A stretch of DNA of 64,000 nucleotides from JADZAI01 sp047602465 (GTDB lineage Bacteria > Pseudomonadota > Alphaproteobacteria > Micropepsales > Micropepsaceae): positions 2,542,001 through 2,606,000 of the forward strand of contig JASGHF010000001.1 of NCBI GenBank assembly GCA_047602465.1, read 5' to 3'. Shown here in pieces: positions 15,685 through 24,220 of the stretch. Position 1 is the stretch's first letter, and every line of letters begins with the position of its first letter. A program made the translations under genes and the position numbers. Below the pieces are notes generated by a model. That model saw nothing but the letters and a program-made list of their open reading frames with translations. It ran no database searches and was not told the origin of the DNA.

Positions 15685-16598
15685 GTGCCCTCGCTCCTTC
15701 GCGCCGTATGTCGCATCTCGACGTTCTCGAGAGCGAGGCGATCCACATCATGCGCGAAGCAGCGGGCGAGCGATCGAAGCTCGCGCTGCTGTTCTCGGGC
15801 GGCAAGGACAGCGCCGTGGTGCTGCATCTGGCGACCAAGGCGTTCTGGCCGGAACGTCTGCCGTTTCCGTTGCTGCATGTCGACACCGGGCACAATTTCC
15901 CCGAAGTGCTTGAGTTCCGCGACGCCACGGCGCGACGTCTGGGCGAGCGGCTGATCGTACGCGAGGTCGAAGGCTCGATCCTGCGCGGCACGGTGAAGCT
16001 GCCGCGTCCGGACGCCAGCCGTAACGGCGCGCAGTCGGTGACGCTGCTGGAGGCGGTGGAGGAGTTCGGCTTCGACGCGCTGATCGGCGGCGCGCGCCGC
16101 GACGAGGAAAAGGCGCGCGCCAAGGAGCGCATCTTCTCGCATCGTGACGAGTTCGGCGCCTGGAACCCGAAGGCGCAGCGCGCGGAGCTGTGGAGTCTCT
16201 ACAACGCACGCATCAATGCGGGCGAGAACATGCGCGTCTTTCCGCTGTCCAATTGGACCGAACGCGACGTGTGGGCCTATATCGCGCGCGAAGGCATTGC
16301 GCTGCCGTCGATCTATTTCGCGCATCAGCGCGACGTCGTCCGCCGCGAGGGGCTTTTGATGCCGGTGACGATGCTGACGCCGCCGCGTCCGGGCGAGCAG
16401 GTGGAGAAACTCTCCGTCCGTTTCCGCACGGTCGGCGACATCACGGGCACCTGCCCGGTCGCCAGCACCGCGGAGAGCGTGGACGAGATTCTGGCCGAGA
16501 CGGAGATCGCTGAACTCAGCGAGCGCGGCGCGACCCGCATGGACGACCGCGTCAACGAAGCCGCCATGGAGCGCCGCAAGCGCGAGGGATACTTCTGA
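15681..16598 (+). CDS. cysD: Sulfate adenylyltransferase subunit 2
   Basis: ATP sulfurylase catalytic subunit, making APS from ATP and sulfate with CysN. The PP-loop motif LLFSGGKDSAVVLHL lies near residue 38; HVDTGHNFPEV and GGARRDEEKARAKERIFS are family signatures. The length of 305 residues is normal. The ATG at 15681 overlaps the cysH stop; the frame is open upstream but inside cysH. The stop shares one base with the cysN ATG. Confidence 0.96.
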   Translation: MSALAPSRRMSHLDVLESEAIHIMREAAGERSKLALLFSGGKDSAVVLHLATKAFWPERLPFPLLHVDTGHNFPEVLEFRDATARRLGERLIVREVEGSILRGTVKLPRPDASRNGAQSVTLLEAVEEFGFDALIGGARRDEEKARAKERIFSHRDEFGAWNPKAQRAELWSLYNARINAGENMRVFPLSNWTERDVWAYIAREGIALPSIYFAHQRDVVRREGLLMPVTMLTPPRPGEQVEKLSVRFRTVGDITGTCPVASTAESVDEILAETEIAELSERGATRMDDRVNEAAMERRKREGYF

Positions 16599-17866
16599 TG
16601 AGCTTCCTGAACGAAGACGGCGAACCGGGCGTGCTGCGCTTCATCACGGCGGGCAGCGTCGATGACGGCAAATCCACGCTGATCGGCCGCCTGCTGTTCG
16701 ATTCCAAGGGGCTGCTGCGCGATCAGGTCGCGGCGATCTCGAAAGTGCGCGCAGGCTCGAACGAGGATGCGGAGATCGATCTGGCGCTGGTCACCGACGG
16801 GCTGGAGAGCGAGCGCGAGCAGGGCATCACGATCGATGTCGCCTATCGCTATTTCGCCACGCCGCGCCGCTCGTTCATCATCGCCGACGCACCGGGTCAC
16901 GAACAGTATACGCGCAATATGGTGACGGCGGCCTCCAACGCTGACGCTGCGGTGATCCTGATCGACGCGAGCCGTCTGGCGGGCAAGGGCCTGAAGGCGC
17001 AGACGCGCCGCCATGCGACGATCGCGAAGCTGATGGGCCTCAAGGTCATCGTCGCGGTGAACAAGATGGACCTGACCGGATGGTCGCGCGCGGTCTTTGA
17101 AGAAATCCGCGACAATTTCGCGCGCGTCGCCCGCACGCTGGGGATCGAAGATCCGATCTATGTGCCGATCGCCGCCAAGCACGGCGACAATGTCGCGCGC
17201 CGCACGCCGCACACGCCCTGGTATGACGGCCCGCCGCTGCTGGAGATTCTGGAGACCCTCGACGCGGCCCGCCGCAATGACGGCGTCTTCCGCCTGCCGG
17301 TGCAGCGCGTCATCCGCATGCCGGACGGCGCGCGCGCCTATGCAGGGCGCATATCGTCGGGCGCCGTCGCCGTGGGGCAGGAGATCACGGTGCTCCCTTC
17401 CGGCAAGACGGCGGTGGTGGAGGCGATCCGCACGTTTGACGGCGCGTTCGCCGATGCCGGCGAGGGCCAGTCGGTCGGCGTGGTGCTGGACCGCGATGTC
17501 GATGTGAGCCGGGGCGATACACTGGCCTCGGCCGAAGCGCGCACCACGCGGGCCTTCGTCGCCGATCTGTGCTGGCTGGATGAGGAACCGTGGGAAAAAG
17601 GCCGCCGCTATCTGCTGAAGCAGGGCAGCCGCACGACGCAGGCGCTGATCGACGGCATCGTCTTCGTGCGCGAGATGACCGAGCTGGCCGAAGTGGGCGA
17701 AGCGGTGGGCCTGAAGCTGAACGATATCGCTTCGGTGAAGGTGAAGCTGCGCGATCCCGTCCTCGCCGACACCTATTCCGAGCGTCCGGCGACCGGCGCG
17801 TTCGTTCTGATCGACGCGGCGTCCAACCAGACCGCAGCCGCCGGCATGATCCGCGAGGCGGCATGA
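16598..17866 (+). CDS. cysN: Sulfate adenylyltransferase subunit 1 (GTPase)
   Basis: EF-Tu-like GTPase whose hydrolysis drives APS synthesis by CysD. G-motifs are GSVDDGKSTLIGRLL, DAPGHEQY and NKMDL. At 422 residues it ends after the beta-barrel domains and lacks the C-terminal APS kinase (CysC) found in the CysNC fusions of many alphaproteobacteria. That agrees with the APS-type reductase upstream: no PAPS step is needed. The TGATG junction with cysD and ATGA junction with cobA indicate tight co-translation. Confidence 0.95.
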   Translation: MSFLNEDGEPGVLRFITAGSVDDGKSTLIGRLLFDSKGLLRDQVAAISKVRAGSNEDAEIDLALVTDGLESEREQGITIDVAYRYFATPRRSFIIADAPGHEQYTRNMVTAASNADAAVILIDASRLAGKGLKAQTRRHATIAKLMGLKVIVAVNKMDLTGWSRAVFEEIRDNFARVARTLGIEDPIYVPIAAKHGDNVARRTPHTPWYDGPPLLEILETLDAARRNDGVFRLPVQRVIRMPDGARAYAGRISSGAVAVGQEITVLPSGKTAVVEAIRTFDGAFADAGEGQSVGVVLDRDVDVSRGDTLASAEARTTRAFVADLCWLDEEPWEKGRRYLLKQGSRTTQALIDGIVFVREMTELAEVGEAVGLKLNDIASVKVKLRDPVLADTYSERPATGAFVLIDAASNQTAAAGMIREAA

Positions 17867-18624
17867 CCGGAACCGTTTATCTCATCGGGGCGGGGCCTGG
17901 CGCGGCCGACCTCCTGACGCTGCGCGCCGCGCGGCTGCTGGGGCAGGCCGATCTCATCCTGCACGATGCGCTGGTAAGCGACGACGTGCTGGCGCTCTCG
18001 CCCCGTGCGCGCAAGCTGAATGTCGGCAAACGCGCCAACAAGCCGTCTACCGATCAGGCCTTCATCAATCGCTTGCTGGTGCGCGCGGCCAATCGCGGCA
18101 AGGTGGTGGTGCGCCTCAAGGGCGGCGATCCGATGCTGTTCGGACGCGCGCAGGAAGAACTGGATGCGCTGAAAGCCGCCGGCATTCCGGTGGAGGTGGT
18201 GCCGGGGATCAGCGCCGGTTTCGCCGCCGCAGCCGAGATCGCGCAATCGCTGACCCAGCGCCGCCTCTCACGCTCGGTCGTCTTCGTGACGCCCGCCGTG
18301 GCGCGCGGCGACAAGGCCGACGACGTCTGGGCCGATGCCGCCGCCGCGGCGGACACGGCCGTCATCTATATGGGCAAGGCCGAGGCGGCTCGCATACGCG
18401 ATACGCTGATCGCGCGCGGCCTGCCGGCCGGCCGCCCGGCCGTTCTGGTGGAAAGCGCCTCGCGCGGCGGCCCTGTCGCTGGCGGTACGCTTGGCGCGCT
18501 GGCCGATATCGCGGCGCTGGCGGGCGAGGGTCCGGCCCTGTTGCTCATTGGCGAGGTTTTCGCGGAGGCCGCTGCGCGTCATGCGGTCGGTACGAACAGG
18601 GATGTCACCGTACGGAGGGCTTAG
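17863..18624 (+). CDS. cobA: Uroporphyrinogen-III C-methyltransferase
   Basis: SUMT enzyme, methylating uroporphyrinogen III at C2 and C7 to give precorrin-2. It carries VYLIGAGPGAADLLTLRA, VVRLKGGDPMLFGRAQEE and VVPGISAGFAAAAE, the three SAM/substrate loops of the family. 253 residues. The start at 17863 overlaps the cysN stop by ATGA. It supplies the siroheme branch for CysI together with the next gene, so it belongs to siroheme rather than cobalamin synthesis here. Confidence 0.95.
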   Translation: MTGTVYLIGAGPGAADLLTLRAARLLGQADLILHDALVSDDVLALSPRARKLNVGKRANKPSTDQAFINRLLVRAANRGKVVVRLKGGDPMLFGRAQEELDALKAAGIPVEVVPGISAGFAAAAEIAQSLTQRRLSRSVVFVTPAVARGDKADDVWADAAAAADTAVIYMGKAEAARIRDTLIARGLPAGRPAVLVESASRGGPVAGGTLGALADIAALAGEGPALLLIGEVFAEAAARHAVGTNRDVTVRRA

Positions 18625-18627
18625 GTC

Positions 18628-19182
18628 ATGTTGCCTGTGATGCTCGATCCGACCCGCACGCGCATCGGCCTCGCCGGCCGGGGCGTGCTGACGCTGAAGC
18701 GCCTGGAATGGTTCCGCAGGCTGGGCGTCACGCCGGAGGTTTTCTCCGACGATCCATCGCCTGAACTCGCCGCAGCGGCGGGCGATCTCATCCGGCCCCG
18801 TCTCCCCGATCCGGGCGACCTCGTCGCGCTCGATGTGCTCTGGATCGCCGACCTGGAACGGCACGAGGCGGAAGACCTGTTCACGCAGGCGCGCGCGGTG
18901 AAGGTGCTGGTGAACGTGGAAGACGATCTGCCGCTCTGCGACTTTCACACGCCATCGGTCGTCAAGCGCGGGCGGCTCGTGATTGCGGCGGGTACAGGCG
19001 GCGCCAGCCCGGCGGTCGCCTCCGCCGTCCGCGCCCGTGTCGAGGAAGCCTTTCCCGAAGGCTGGGCAGATGCGCTGGAAGATATCGCCAGCGCCCGCGC
19101 CCAGTTGCGCGCCAATGGCGCAACGGCAGCGGAGGTGACGGCCGATGCGAAGGATCGCCTCAGCGCCGCGCGTCTGATCTAA
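18628..19182 (+). CDS. Precorrin-2 dehydrogenase / siroheme synthase N-terminal domain protein
   Basis: A 184-residue Met8p/CysG-N-like protein that oxidises precorrin-2 to sirohydrochlorin and may also insert iron. The NAD-binding turn is GLAGRGVLTLKRLEW, less canonical than the usual GGG form; NVEDDLPLCDFHTPSVV and AAGTGGASPAVASAV match the family core. No separate ferrochelatase is seen. It begins three bases after cobA and ends the sulfate-assimilation operon. Confidence 0.88.
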   Translation: MLPVMLDPTRTRIGLAGRGVLTLKRLEWFRRLGVTPEVFSDDPSPELAAAAGDLIRPRLPDPGDLVALDVLWIADLERHEAEDLFTQARAVKVLVNVEDDLPLCDFHTPSVVKRGRLVIAAGTGGASPAVASAVRARVEEAFPEGWADALEDIASARAQLRANGATAAEVTADAKDRLSAARLI

Positions 19183-19205
19183 CGGCTGGAGAGCGGCTCC
19201 AGCCG
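19183..19205 (+). terminator. Hairpin after the sulfate-assimilation operon
   Basis: CGGCTGGAG pairs with CTCCAGCCG around AGCGG (nine-bp stem). No T-run follows, and the quinone oxidoreductase ribosome binding site begins directly after, so it may attenuate rather than fully terminate. Confidence 0.4.
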
Positions 19206-19222
19206 CCACAGGGAGGAGCCAT

Positions 19223-20185
19223 ATGAAAGCCGCTGTCTACTACAAGAACGGCCCGCCCGGCGTGCTGAAATACGAGGATGTCGATGATCCGGTCCTGCTG
19301 CCGCAGGGCATCATCATCCGCGTCGAGGCCGTCAGCATCGAGGGCGGCGATACGCTGAACCGCCACGGCGGCGAGCTGGCCAGCAAGCCGCATATCGTCG
19401 GCTATCAGGCCGCCGGCACGATCATCGATGTCGGCGACGAGGTGACCGGCCTCAAGCGCGGTCAACGCGTCGTCACGGTCAACGCGCATGGCAGCCATGC
19501 CGAGCTGCGCGGCGTCTTCGCCTTTACCGCCTGGCCGGTGCCGGACGGTCTCGACATCAGGACAGCCTCGGCCATCCCCATTCCGTTCGGCACAGCGGAT
19601 GATTGCCTGTTCGAACACGGCCACCTGAAGGCCGGGCAGACGGTTCTCATCCAGGCCGGCGCCAGCGCGGTCGGCCTCGCGGCCATTCAGCTCGCCAAAC
19701 GGGCGGGGGCCAAAGTCATCGCCACGGCGTCCAGCCCCGACAAGCTGGCGCGGCTTGTCGCGCTCGGCATGGATCACGGTATCGACTACGCGAGGCAGGA
19801 TGTCGTCACCGAGGTCATGCGCCTCACCGACAACAAGGGCGTCGATCTGGTGGTCGATCCGGTCGGCGGCGCGACGCTGCAATCCTCGCTCGGCGCGCTC
19901 GGTTATCGCGGCCGTATCTCACTGGTCGGCAATGCCGGGCGCGAGGGGCAAAAGGTCGATGTGTCGAGCCTGATGCCTGGCAACCGTTCGCTCACCGGCG
20001 TCTTTTTCGGGGCCGAGATCGCGACGCCGCGCGTGCGCGAGATGGTGCAGCGGCATATCGACGATGTCGCCGCCGGCCGCCTGACGGTGGTGATCGACAG
20101 CACCTATCCGCTCAGCGAGGCCGCCGCCGCGCACGCCTATATCGAAAGCCGCAAGGCTGTCGGCCGCGTCCTGCTGATCCCGTAA
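19223..20185 (+). CDS. NADPH:quinone oxidoreductase-like MDR protein
   Basis: Medium-chain dehydrogenase/reductase of 320 residues without structural-zinc cysteines, like the zeta-crystallin/quinone reductase group. A GroES-like N-terminal half (MKAAVYYKNGPPGVLKYEDV) is followed by a Rossmann domain with QAGASAVGLAAIQLAKRAGA and DLVVDPVGGATLQSSL. Likely reduces quinones or enones with NADPH. GGGAGGAG precedes the ATG and a strong terminator follows. Not evidently part of the sulfur operon, although same strand and close. Confidence 0.87.
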   Translation: MKAAVYYKNGPPGVLKYEDVDDPVLLPQGIIIRVEAVSIEGGDTLNRHGGELASKPHIVGYQAAGTIIDVGDEVTGLKRGQRVVTVNAHGSHAELRGVFAFTAWPVPDGLDIRTASAIPIPFGTADDCLFEHGHLKAGQTVLIQAGASAVGLAAIQLAKRAGAKVIATASSPDKLARLVALGMDHGIDYARQDVVTEVMRLTDNKGVDLVVDPVGGATLQSSLGALGYRGRISLVGNAGREGQKVDVSSLMPGNRSLTGVFFGAEIATPRVREMVQRHIDDVAAGRLTVVIDSTYPLSEAAAAHAYIESRKAVGRVLLIP

Positions 20186-20188
20186 ATG

Positions 20189-20218
20189 AAAAGGCCGGGC
20201 GTTGGCCCGGCCTTTTTT
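20189..20218 (+). terminator. Intrinsic terminator after the quinone oxidoreductase gene
   Basis: AAGGCCGGGC (20191-20200) pairs with GCCCGGCCTT, followed by a run of six T residues in total. It lies between this gene and the convergent RNA helicase gene, and the A-rich left flank allows function in both directions. Confidence 0.9.
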
Positions 20219-20232
20219 CTCAGTTCGGCATC

Positions 20233-21729
20233 CTATTCCGGCAGCTTGACCGGACGCATCATCGGCATGGAGCCGAGATCGCCGTCGCCGCGCGGGCGAT
20301 AGGGTTTGGTCGGCATCATCGGGCGCTGGCCGCCGCCACCATTGCCACCCTGTCCGCGATGCGGCTTGCCGCCGTTCGGACGGCCCGCATGCGGCTTGCC
20401 GTGGCCCTGCGCCGGCTTGCCATGGCCGTGATGGCCGCCGGGCTTGCCGCCCTTGGCATGCTGAGGACGCTGACCGGGGCGATTGCCCGGCTTGTTGCCA
20501 GGGCGGCCGCCGGCTGGGCGCGGGCCCTGCTGGCGGCGCAACTCGCCGCGCGTCAGGTCGGTGCTTTCGGGCGCGGCCACGTTGGCCGAGTTCGCGACGA
20601 TCTTGCCTCGGCGGTCGGTCGCGTCGATCGGCTTGCGGATCAGCTTTTCGATGTCGCGCAGATAGGCGCGCTCTTCGTTGTCGCAGAACGAAATCGCCAC
20701 GCCCGATGCGCCGGCGCGCGCGGTGCGGCCGATGCGGTGGACATAGGATTCCGGAATGTTCGGCAGGTGATAGTTCACGACGTGGCTGACGGCGTCGATA
20801 TCGATGCCGCGCGCCGCGATATCGGTGGCGACCAGAACCCTGATCTCGCCGGCCTTGAACATCGACAGCGCCCGCTCGCGCTGGTTCTGGCTCTTGTTGC
20901 CGTGGATCGCGGCCGCCTTGATGCCTTCACGCTCCAGGAACTTCACCACCTTGTCGGCGCCGTGCTTGGTGCGGGTGAAGACGAGGCTGCGCGTCATTTC
21001 CGGCGACCGCAGCGCTTCGGCGAGCGCGGCGTTCTTCTCGGCCGGATACATGAATTCGACGCGCTGACGGATCAGTTCCACCGTGGTGGCGACAGGCGTC
21101 ACCTGCACGCGCTCGGGCTGGTGCAGCAGTTCACCGGCGAGCTTCGCGATCTCGGTTGGCATGGTGGCCGAGAAGAAGAGGTTCTGGCGCTTGCGCGGCA
21201 GGCCGGCGACCAGCTTCCGGATGTCATGGATGAAGCCCATGTCCAGCATCTGGTCGGCCTCGTCGAGGACGAAGATCTCGACATGGTCGAAGCGGATATT
21301 GCCCTCGCGCATATGGTCGAGCAGGCGGCCGGGCGTGGCGACCAGAATGTCGACGCCGGCGCGCAATGCGCGGGCCTGCGGCACATGGCCGACACCGCCG
21401 AACACAGTCAGCACCGACAGGTTCAGGTTGCGGCCATAGGCGCGGAAGCTTTCGGCGATCTGCGTCGCCAGTTCGCGCGTGGGCGAGAGGATCAGCGCCC
21501 GGCAGGTCATCGGCTTGCGGTTCGCCGTATTGGCGGCGAGGCGCTGGAGCATCGGCAGCGCGAAGGCGGCGGTCTTGCCGGTGCCGGTCTGGGCGATACC
21601 TTGAAGGTCCTTGCCGGCCAGAACGTGCGGAATGGCCTGCGCCTGGATCGGGGTGGGGGTCGTATAGCCTTCGGCGGCCAGCGCATCGAGGATGGGCTGG
21701 ACGAGGTGAAGGTCGGTAAATTGGGTCAC
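20233..21729 (-). CDS. rhlE: DEAD-box ATP-dependent RNA helicase, RhlE-like
   Basis: All DEAD-box motifs are present: AQTGTGKT, PTRELA, TPGRLLDH, DEAD, SAT, ATDIAARGIDI and HRIGRTARAG. The C-terminal about 110 residues are a basic Gly/His/Lys/Pro tail with repeated KPGGHHGHGKP-like units, an RNA-binding tail of the RhlE group. Probable roles are ribosome assembly and mRNA turnover, often cold induced. I chose GTG 21729 (MTQFTDLHLVQPIL) by family N-terminus; the frame is open 48 bases further up. 498 residues. Confidence 0.9.
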   Translation of the reverse strand: MTQFTDLHLVQPILDALAAEGYTTPTPIQAQAIPHVLAGKDLQGIAQTGTGKTAAFALPMLQRLAANTANRKPMTCRALILSPTRELATQIAESFRAYGRNLNLSVLTVFGGVGHVPQARALRAGVDILVATPGRLLDHMREGNIRFDHVEIFVLDEADQMLDMGFIHDIRKLVAGLPRKRQNLFFSATMPTEIAKLAGELLHQPERVQVTPVATTVELIRQRVEFMYPAEKNAALAEALRSPEMTRSLVFTRTKHGADKVVKFLEREGIKAAAIHGNKSQNQRERALSMFKAGEIRVLVATDIAARGIDIDAVSHVVNYHLPNIPESYVHRIGRTARAGASGVAISFCDNEERAYLRDIEKLIRKPIDATDRRGKIVANSANVAAPESTDLTRGELRRQQGPRPAGGRPGNKPGNRPGQRPQHAKGGKPGGHHGHGKPAQGHGKPHAGRPNGGKPHRGQGGNGGGGQRPMMPTKPYRPRGDGDLGSMPMMRPVKLPE

Positions 21730-21939
21730 TTGGCAGCTTTCAATCAGCCGGTGCGGCGCGCGCCAAAAAGGGCGCACGTCCGGCGGCGGGGTTGTGAACG
21801 CCCCCGCGTAAACATGGGTGTCCGGAAGGTCAGGGATTGGGGTTTCGCCGCCGGCGCCGTGGCTGAAAAAGCCCGGCCGCCTTTACGCTGGAAGCTGAAA
21901 CGCGCGGCCGGATCGCCCGACCATGACGCACGACATAAC

Positions 21940-21957
21940 ATTTCGCAGATGCGAAAT
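21940..21957. promoter_or_regulatory. 18-bp perfect palindrome, possible operator
   Basis: ATTTCGCA and TGCGAAAT flank a central GA, a perfect dyad between the helicase start and the end of the exported repeat protein gene. It could be a regulator site for the helicase promoter (about 210 bp upstream of its GTG). The TTTCGC/GCGAAA half-sites recall those at the hip operators, but the spacing differs. Confidence 0.35.
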
Positions 21958-21967
21958 CAATGAGTCG

Positions 21968-21992
21968 CGGCGCGCCCAGTCAGGGCGCGCCG
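21968..21992 (-). terminator. Hairpin overlapping the stop of the exported repeat protein gene
   Basis: CGGCGCGCCC pairs with GGGCGCGCCG around AGTCA. The minus-strand stop codon lies in the loop/stem. There is no clean T-run, so termination is plausible but unproven. Confidence 0.45.
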
Positions 21993-24220
21993 GTCACCGT
22001 GATGGTCTGTGTCCCTCGCAGGATGCGCGGGTCGTCCTTGTAGAAGGCGCGGATTTCGTAGGTGCCGGGCTTTTCCGGTGCTTTCAGCTCCGCCCGGCCT
22101 GCCACTTCGCCTTTGGTCGAGACGTAGGACACGTACTGACGATAACGCGACCCCGCCTCGGCGACGGCGATGTAGTCGTTGCCCGACCCGGACATGCCCT
22201 CGAAGGTGACGGCGATTGTCTCCCCGGGGGCGAAGCCGGTCTTCTCCAGCGTCAGTGTCGCCTGAGCGACATTTTCGGGTGCGGCGATGGTGATCGCCGT
22301 GGTGGCGAGAACCTCACCGGCGGCGATGGCGCGCAGCTCGTACGCGCCCGGCTCGGACGGCATGTCGAACTCGACGAGGCCTTCTGTGCCCTTGGCGTCC
22401 TTGTAGCCGACATAGGCCGACGCTTCGCTGCCCGGCTCCGCCAGATAGAGATACTGCCCGCCCGATCCCGGCATGCGGCCATAGCGGACGAGCACCGTTT
22501 CGTTCGCCGTGACGGTGGCGCCGGCGAGCGCCAGGGCCGGGCCTTCGCCGTCCGCGATCTCCGGCGGCTGGTCGGGCCCGCGCACGGTGAAGGGCACGCG
22601 GGCGCGCACACGCGCATCGCGGCCGTACCAGGCACGCAGTTCGTAGTCGCCCGGCTCTTTCGGGGCGACGATGGTGATGTTGCCCTCGGTGACGGCGCCG
22701 GTTTCGACGCGCAGCGATCCCTGTTTGTCGGCCGGTTCGCCCTTCTTCACGATCGAGATGAAGTCGCGCTCGTGCCCGGCCATGCCGGAAAAGGCGATCT
22801 TCATTTCCGTGCCGGGGCGCACGTTGTCGCTTTCCGGCGTCAATGTGGCGGCGGCGACGGCGATGCGGAGCTGCGTGATGGCGATCGCTTCGCCTTCGCC
22901 ATCCACGATGCGGAGGTCGTAAACGCCCGGTTCCGCCACCGCATAGAAGGCGAGGTCGACGCTACCCGAAGCGCCGACGATGTCGGGCAGCGACATGCCG
23001 ATCGTGTCGTTCAGGCGTTCATCGCCCGCACGTCCCAGCGCGAGCTGGCCGGTGAAGTCCGCCGGCAGGCCCCGCCAGGTGACCTTGATCGGGTCTGTCT
23101 CGCTGTAGACCTCCTGATCGGAGGTGACGGACGGCTCGACCAGCAGGGCTTCGGCTTCGGCGCGCCAGGCGCCTTCGGGGAAGGCGGCGAGATATTCCTC
23201 GGCCCCGTCGCCGTCGGCGTTGAGGACGGCGCGCCAGGCGGCGGCATCGTCGTCCGATGCGCCGGGTTTGGGCGCGAGGTGACCGGTGCTCCACCATTGC
23301 GCGGCGTCGCCTTCCGGCTTGGGCGGCGGGGGAGCTTCAGCCATGCGCGGCCGGGGCAGGTCGGTGCCGGGCAGGCGCTGGATGGCGAAACCCGGCGCGG
23401 CGAGCGCATAGTCCTCGTAGACGAAGGCGACGATCGCCGGGGCGCTGTCCGTGACCGTTTCGGGATCGGCCAGCAGAATCGCCTGCACAGCGCCGAGACT
23501 GGCGTTGCGCTGGACGAAGGGCGCCAGGCGGTCGGCAAAGGCCGCGCCAAAGCGCGCCTCGATCTCACCCATACCGATGGCCTTGCGGCCCGACTGCGCC
23601 TCGAACGCGGCAATCAGATCGGTGACGGGAGCGGCGGTCACGAAAGCATAGCCGCCGCTGTCCGGGCGCTGCTGGAAATGCAGGAAGCGCGTGCCGGCGG
23701 GCCAGGCCGGCAGACCCATGGCGGCGGGGTCGAAGGGAAGGCTGTCCGCTTCGAAATTGGAGCCGGAGGGCATGCGTGCGGCGCGTCCGGCAAGCTCCTG
23801 CGCCTGGGTGTCGGGCAGCAGCTTCAGCGCGCCGAGGGCCGCGCGGCGAACGGCGGGAACGTCGCTGAGAAGGGCCTCCCGCAGCACGGGCAGGTCTTCG
23901 GCGCGCGGCGTCAGGCGGGCGAGCGCGTAGATCGCCGCCGCCTGGACCTGAGGCACCGGATAGGCCGCCATGTCGCGCAGCAGCGGCGCCGCTTCGTCAT
24001 AGTTGCTCTCGTAGCCAAGAAAGCTGAGCGCCTCGACGGTGCTGGGCAGGACCGAGAGCAGGTGCGCCCGGCACGCGCCGCCTTCGGGATTGTCGGCGCA
24101 GGCCGCGACCGCCGCCTCCATGCGCTGCGGATAGTCGGTGAGATTGAAGGGCGGCTGGTCCTCGGCGAAGGCCGGGAGGCAGGCGGAAAGCGCTGTGGCG
24201 GCGAGAAGGCGGCGGATCAC
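21980..24220 (-). CDS. Exported protein with HEAT-like segment and four C-terminal Ig-like repeats
   Basis: 746 residues from GTG 24220, which overlaps the upstream TGA and has GGAG before it. The N-terminus MIRRLLAATALSAC can be read as a signal peptide ending AFA or as a short lipoprotein signal (LSAC). A helical HEAT-like stretch follows (about 60-125). The C-terminal half carries four beta-rich repeats of about 90-100 residues, each closing with PG-x-YELRA-like strands (PGVYDLRIV, PGDYELRAWY, PGAYELRAI, PGTYEIRAFY). Similar repeats occur in some alphaproteobacterial VWA proteins. Function unknown; cell-surface or periplasmic binding is inferred. Confidence 0.75.
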   Translation of the reverse strand: MIRRLLAATALSACLPAFAEDQPPFNLTDYPQRMEAAVAACADNPEGGACRAHLLSVLPSTVEALSFLGYESNYDEAAPLLRDMAAYPVPQVQAAAIYALARLTPRAEDLPVLREALLSDVPAVRRAALGALKLLPDTQAQELAGRAARMPSGSNFEADSLPFDPAAMGLPAWPAGTRFLHFQQRPDSGGYAFVTAAPVTDLIAAFEAQSGRKAIGMGEIEARFGAAFADRLAPFVQRNASLGAVQAILLADPETVTDSAPAIVAFVYEDYALAAPGFAIQRLPGTDLPRPRMAEAPPPPKPEGDAAQWWSTGHLAPKPGASDDDAAAWRAVLNADGDGAEEYLAAFPEGAWRAEAEALLVEPSVTSDQEVYSETDPIKVTWRGLPADFTGQLALGRAGDERLNDTIGMSLPDIVGASGSVDLAFYAVAEPGVYDLRIVDGEGEAIAITQLRIAVAAATLTPESDNVRPGTEMKIAFSGMAGHERDFISIVKKGEPADKQGSLRVETGAVTEGNITIVAPKEPGDYELRAWYGRDARVRARVPFTVRGPDQPPEIADGEGPALALAGATVTANETVLVRYGRMPGSGGQYLYLAEPGSEASAYVGYKDAKGTEGLVEFDMPSEPGAYELRAIAAGEVLATTAITIAAPENVAQATLTLEKTGFAPGETIAVTFEGMSGSGNDYIAVAEAGSRYRQYVSYVSTKGEVAGRAELKAPEKPGTYEIRAFYKDDPRILRGTQTITVTGAP

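Noticed and set aside
19603..21963. 786-codon plus-strand frame opposite the helicase and inside the quinone reductase gene
   Set aside because: It is a shadow of two well-identified genes. It lacks any recognisable domain and crosses an intrinsic terminator.
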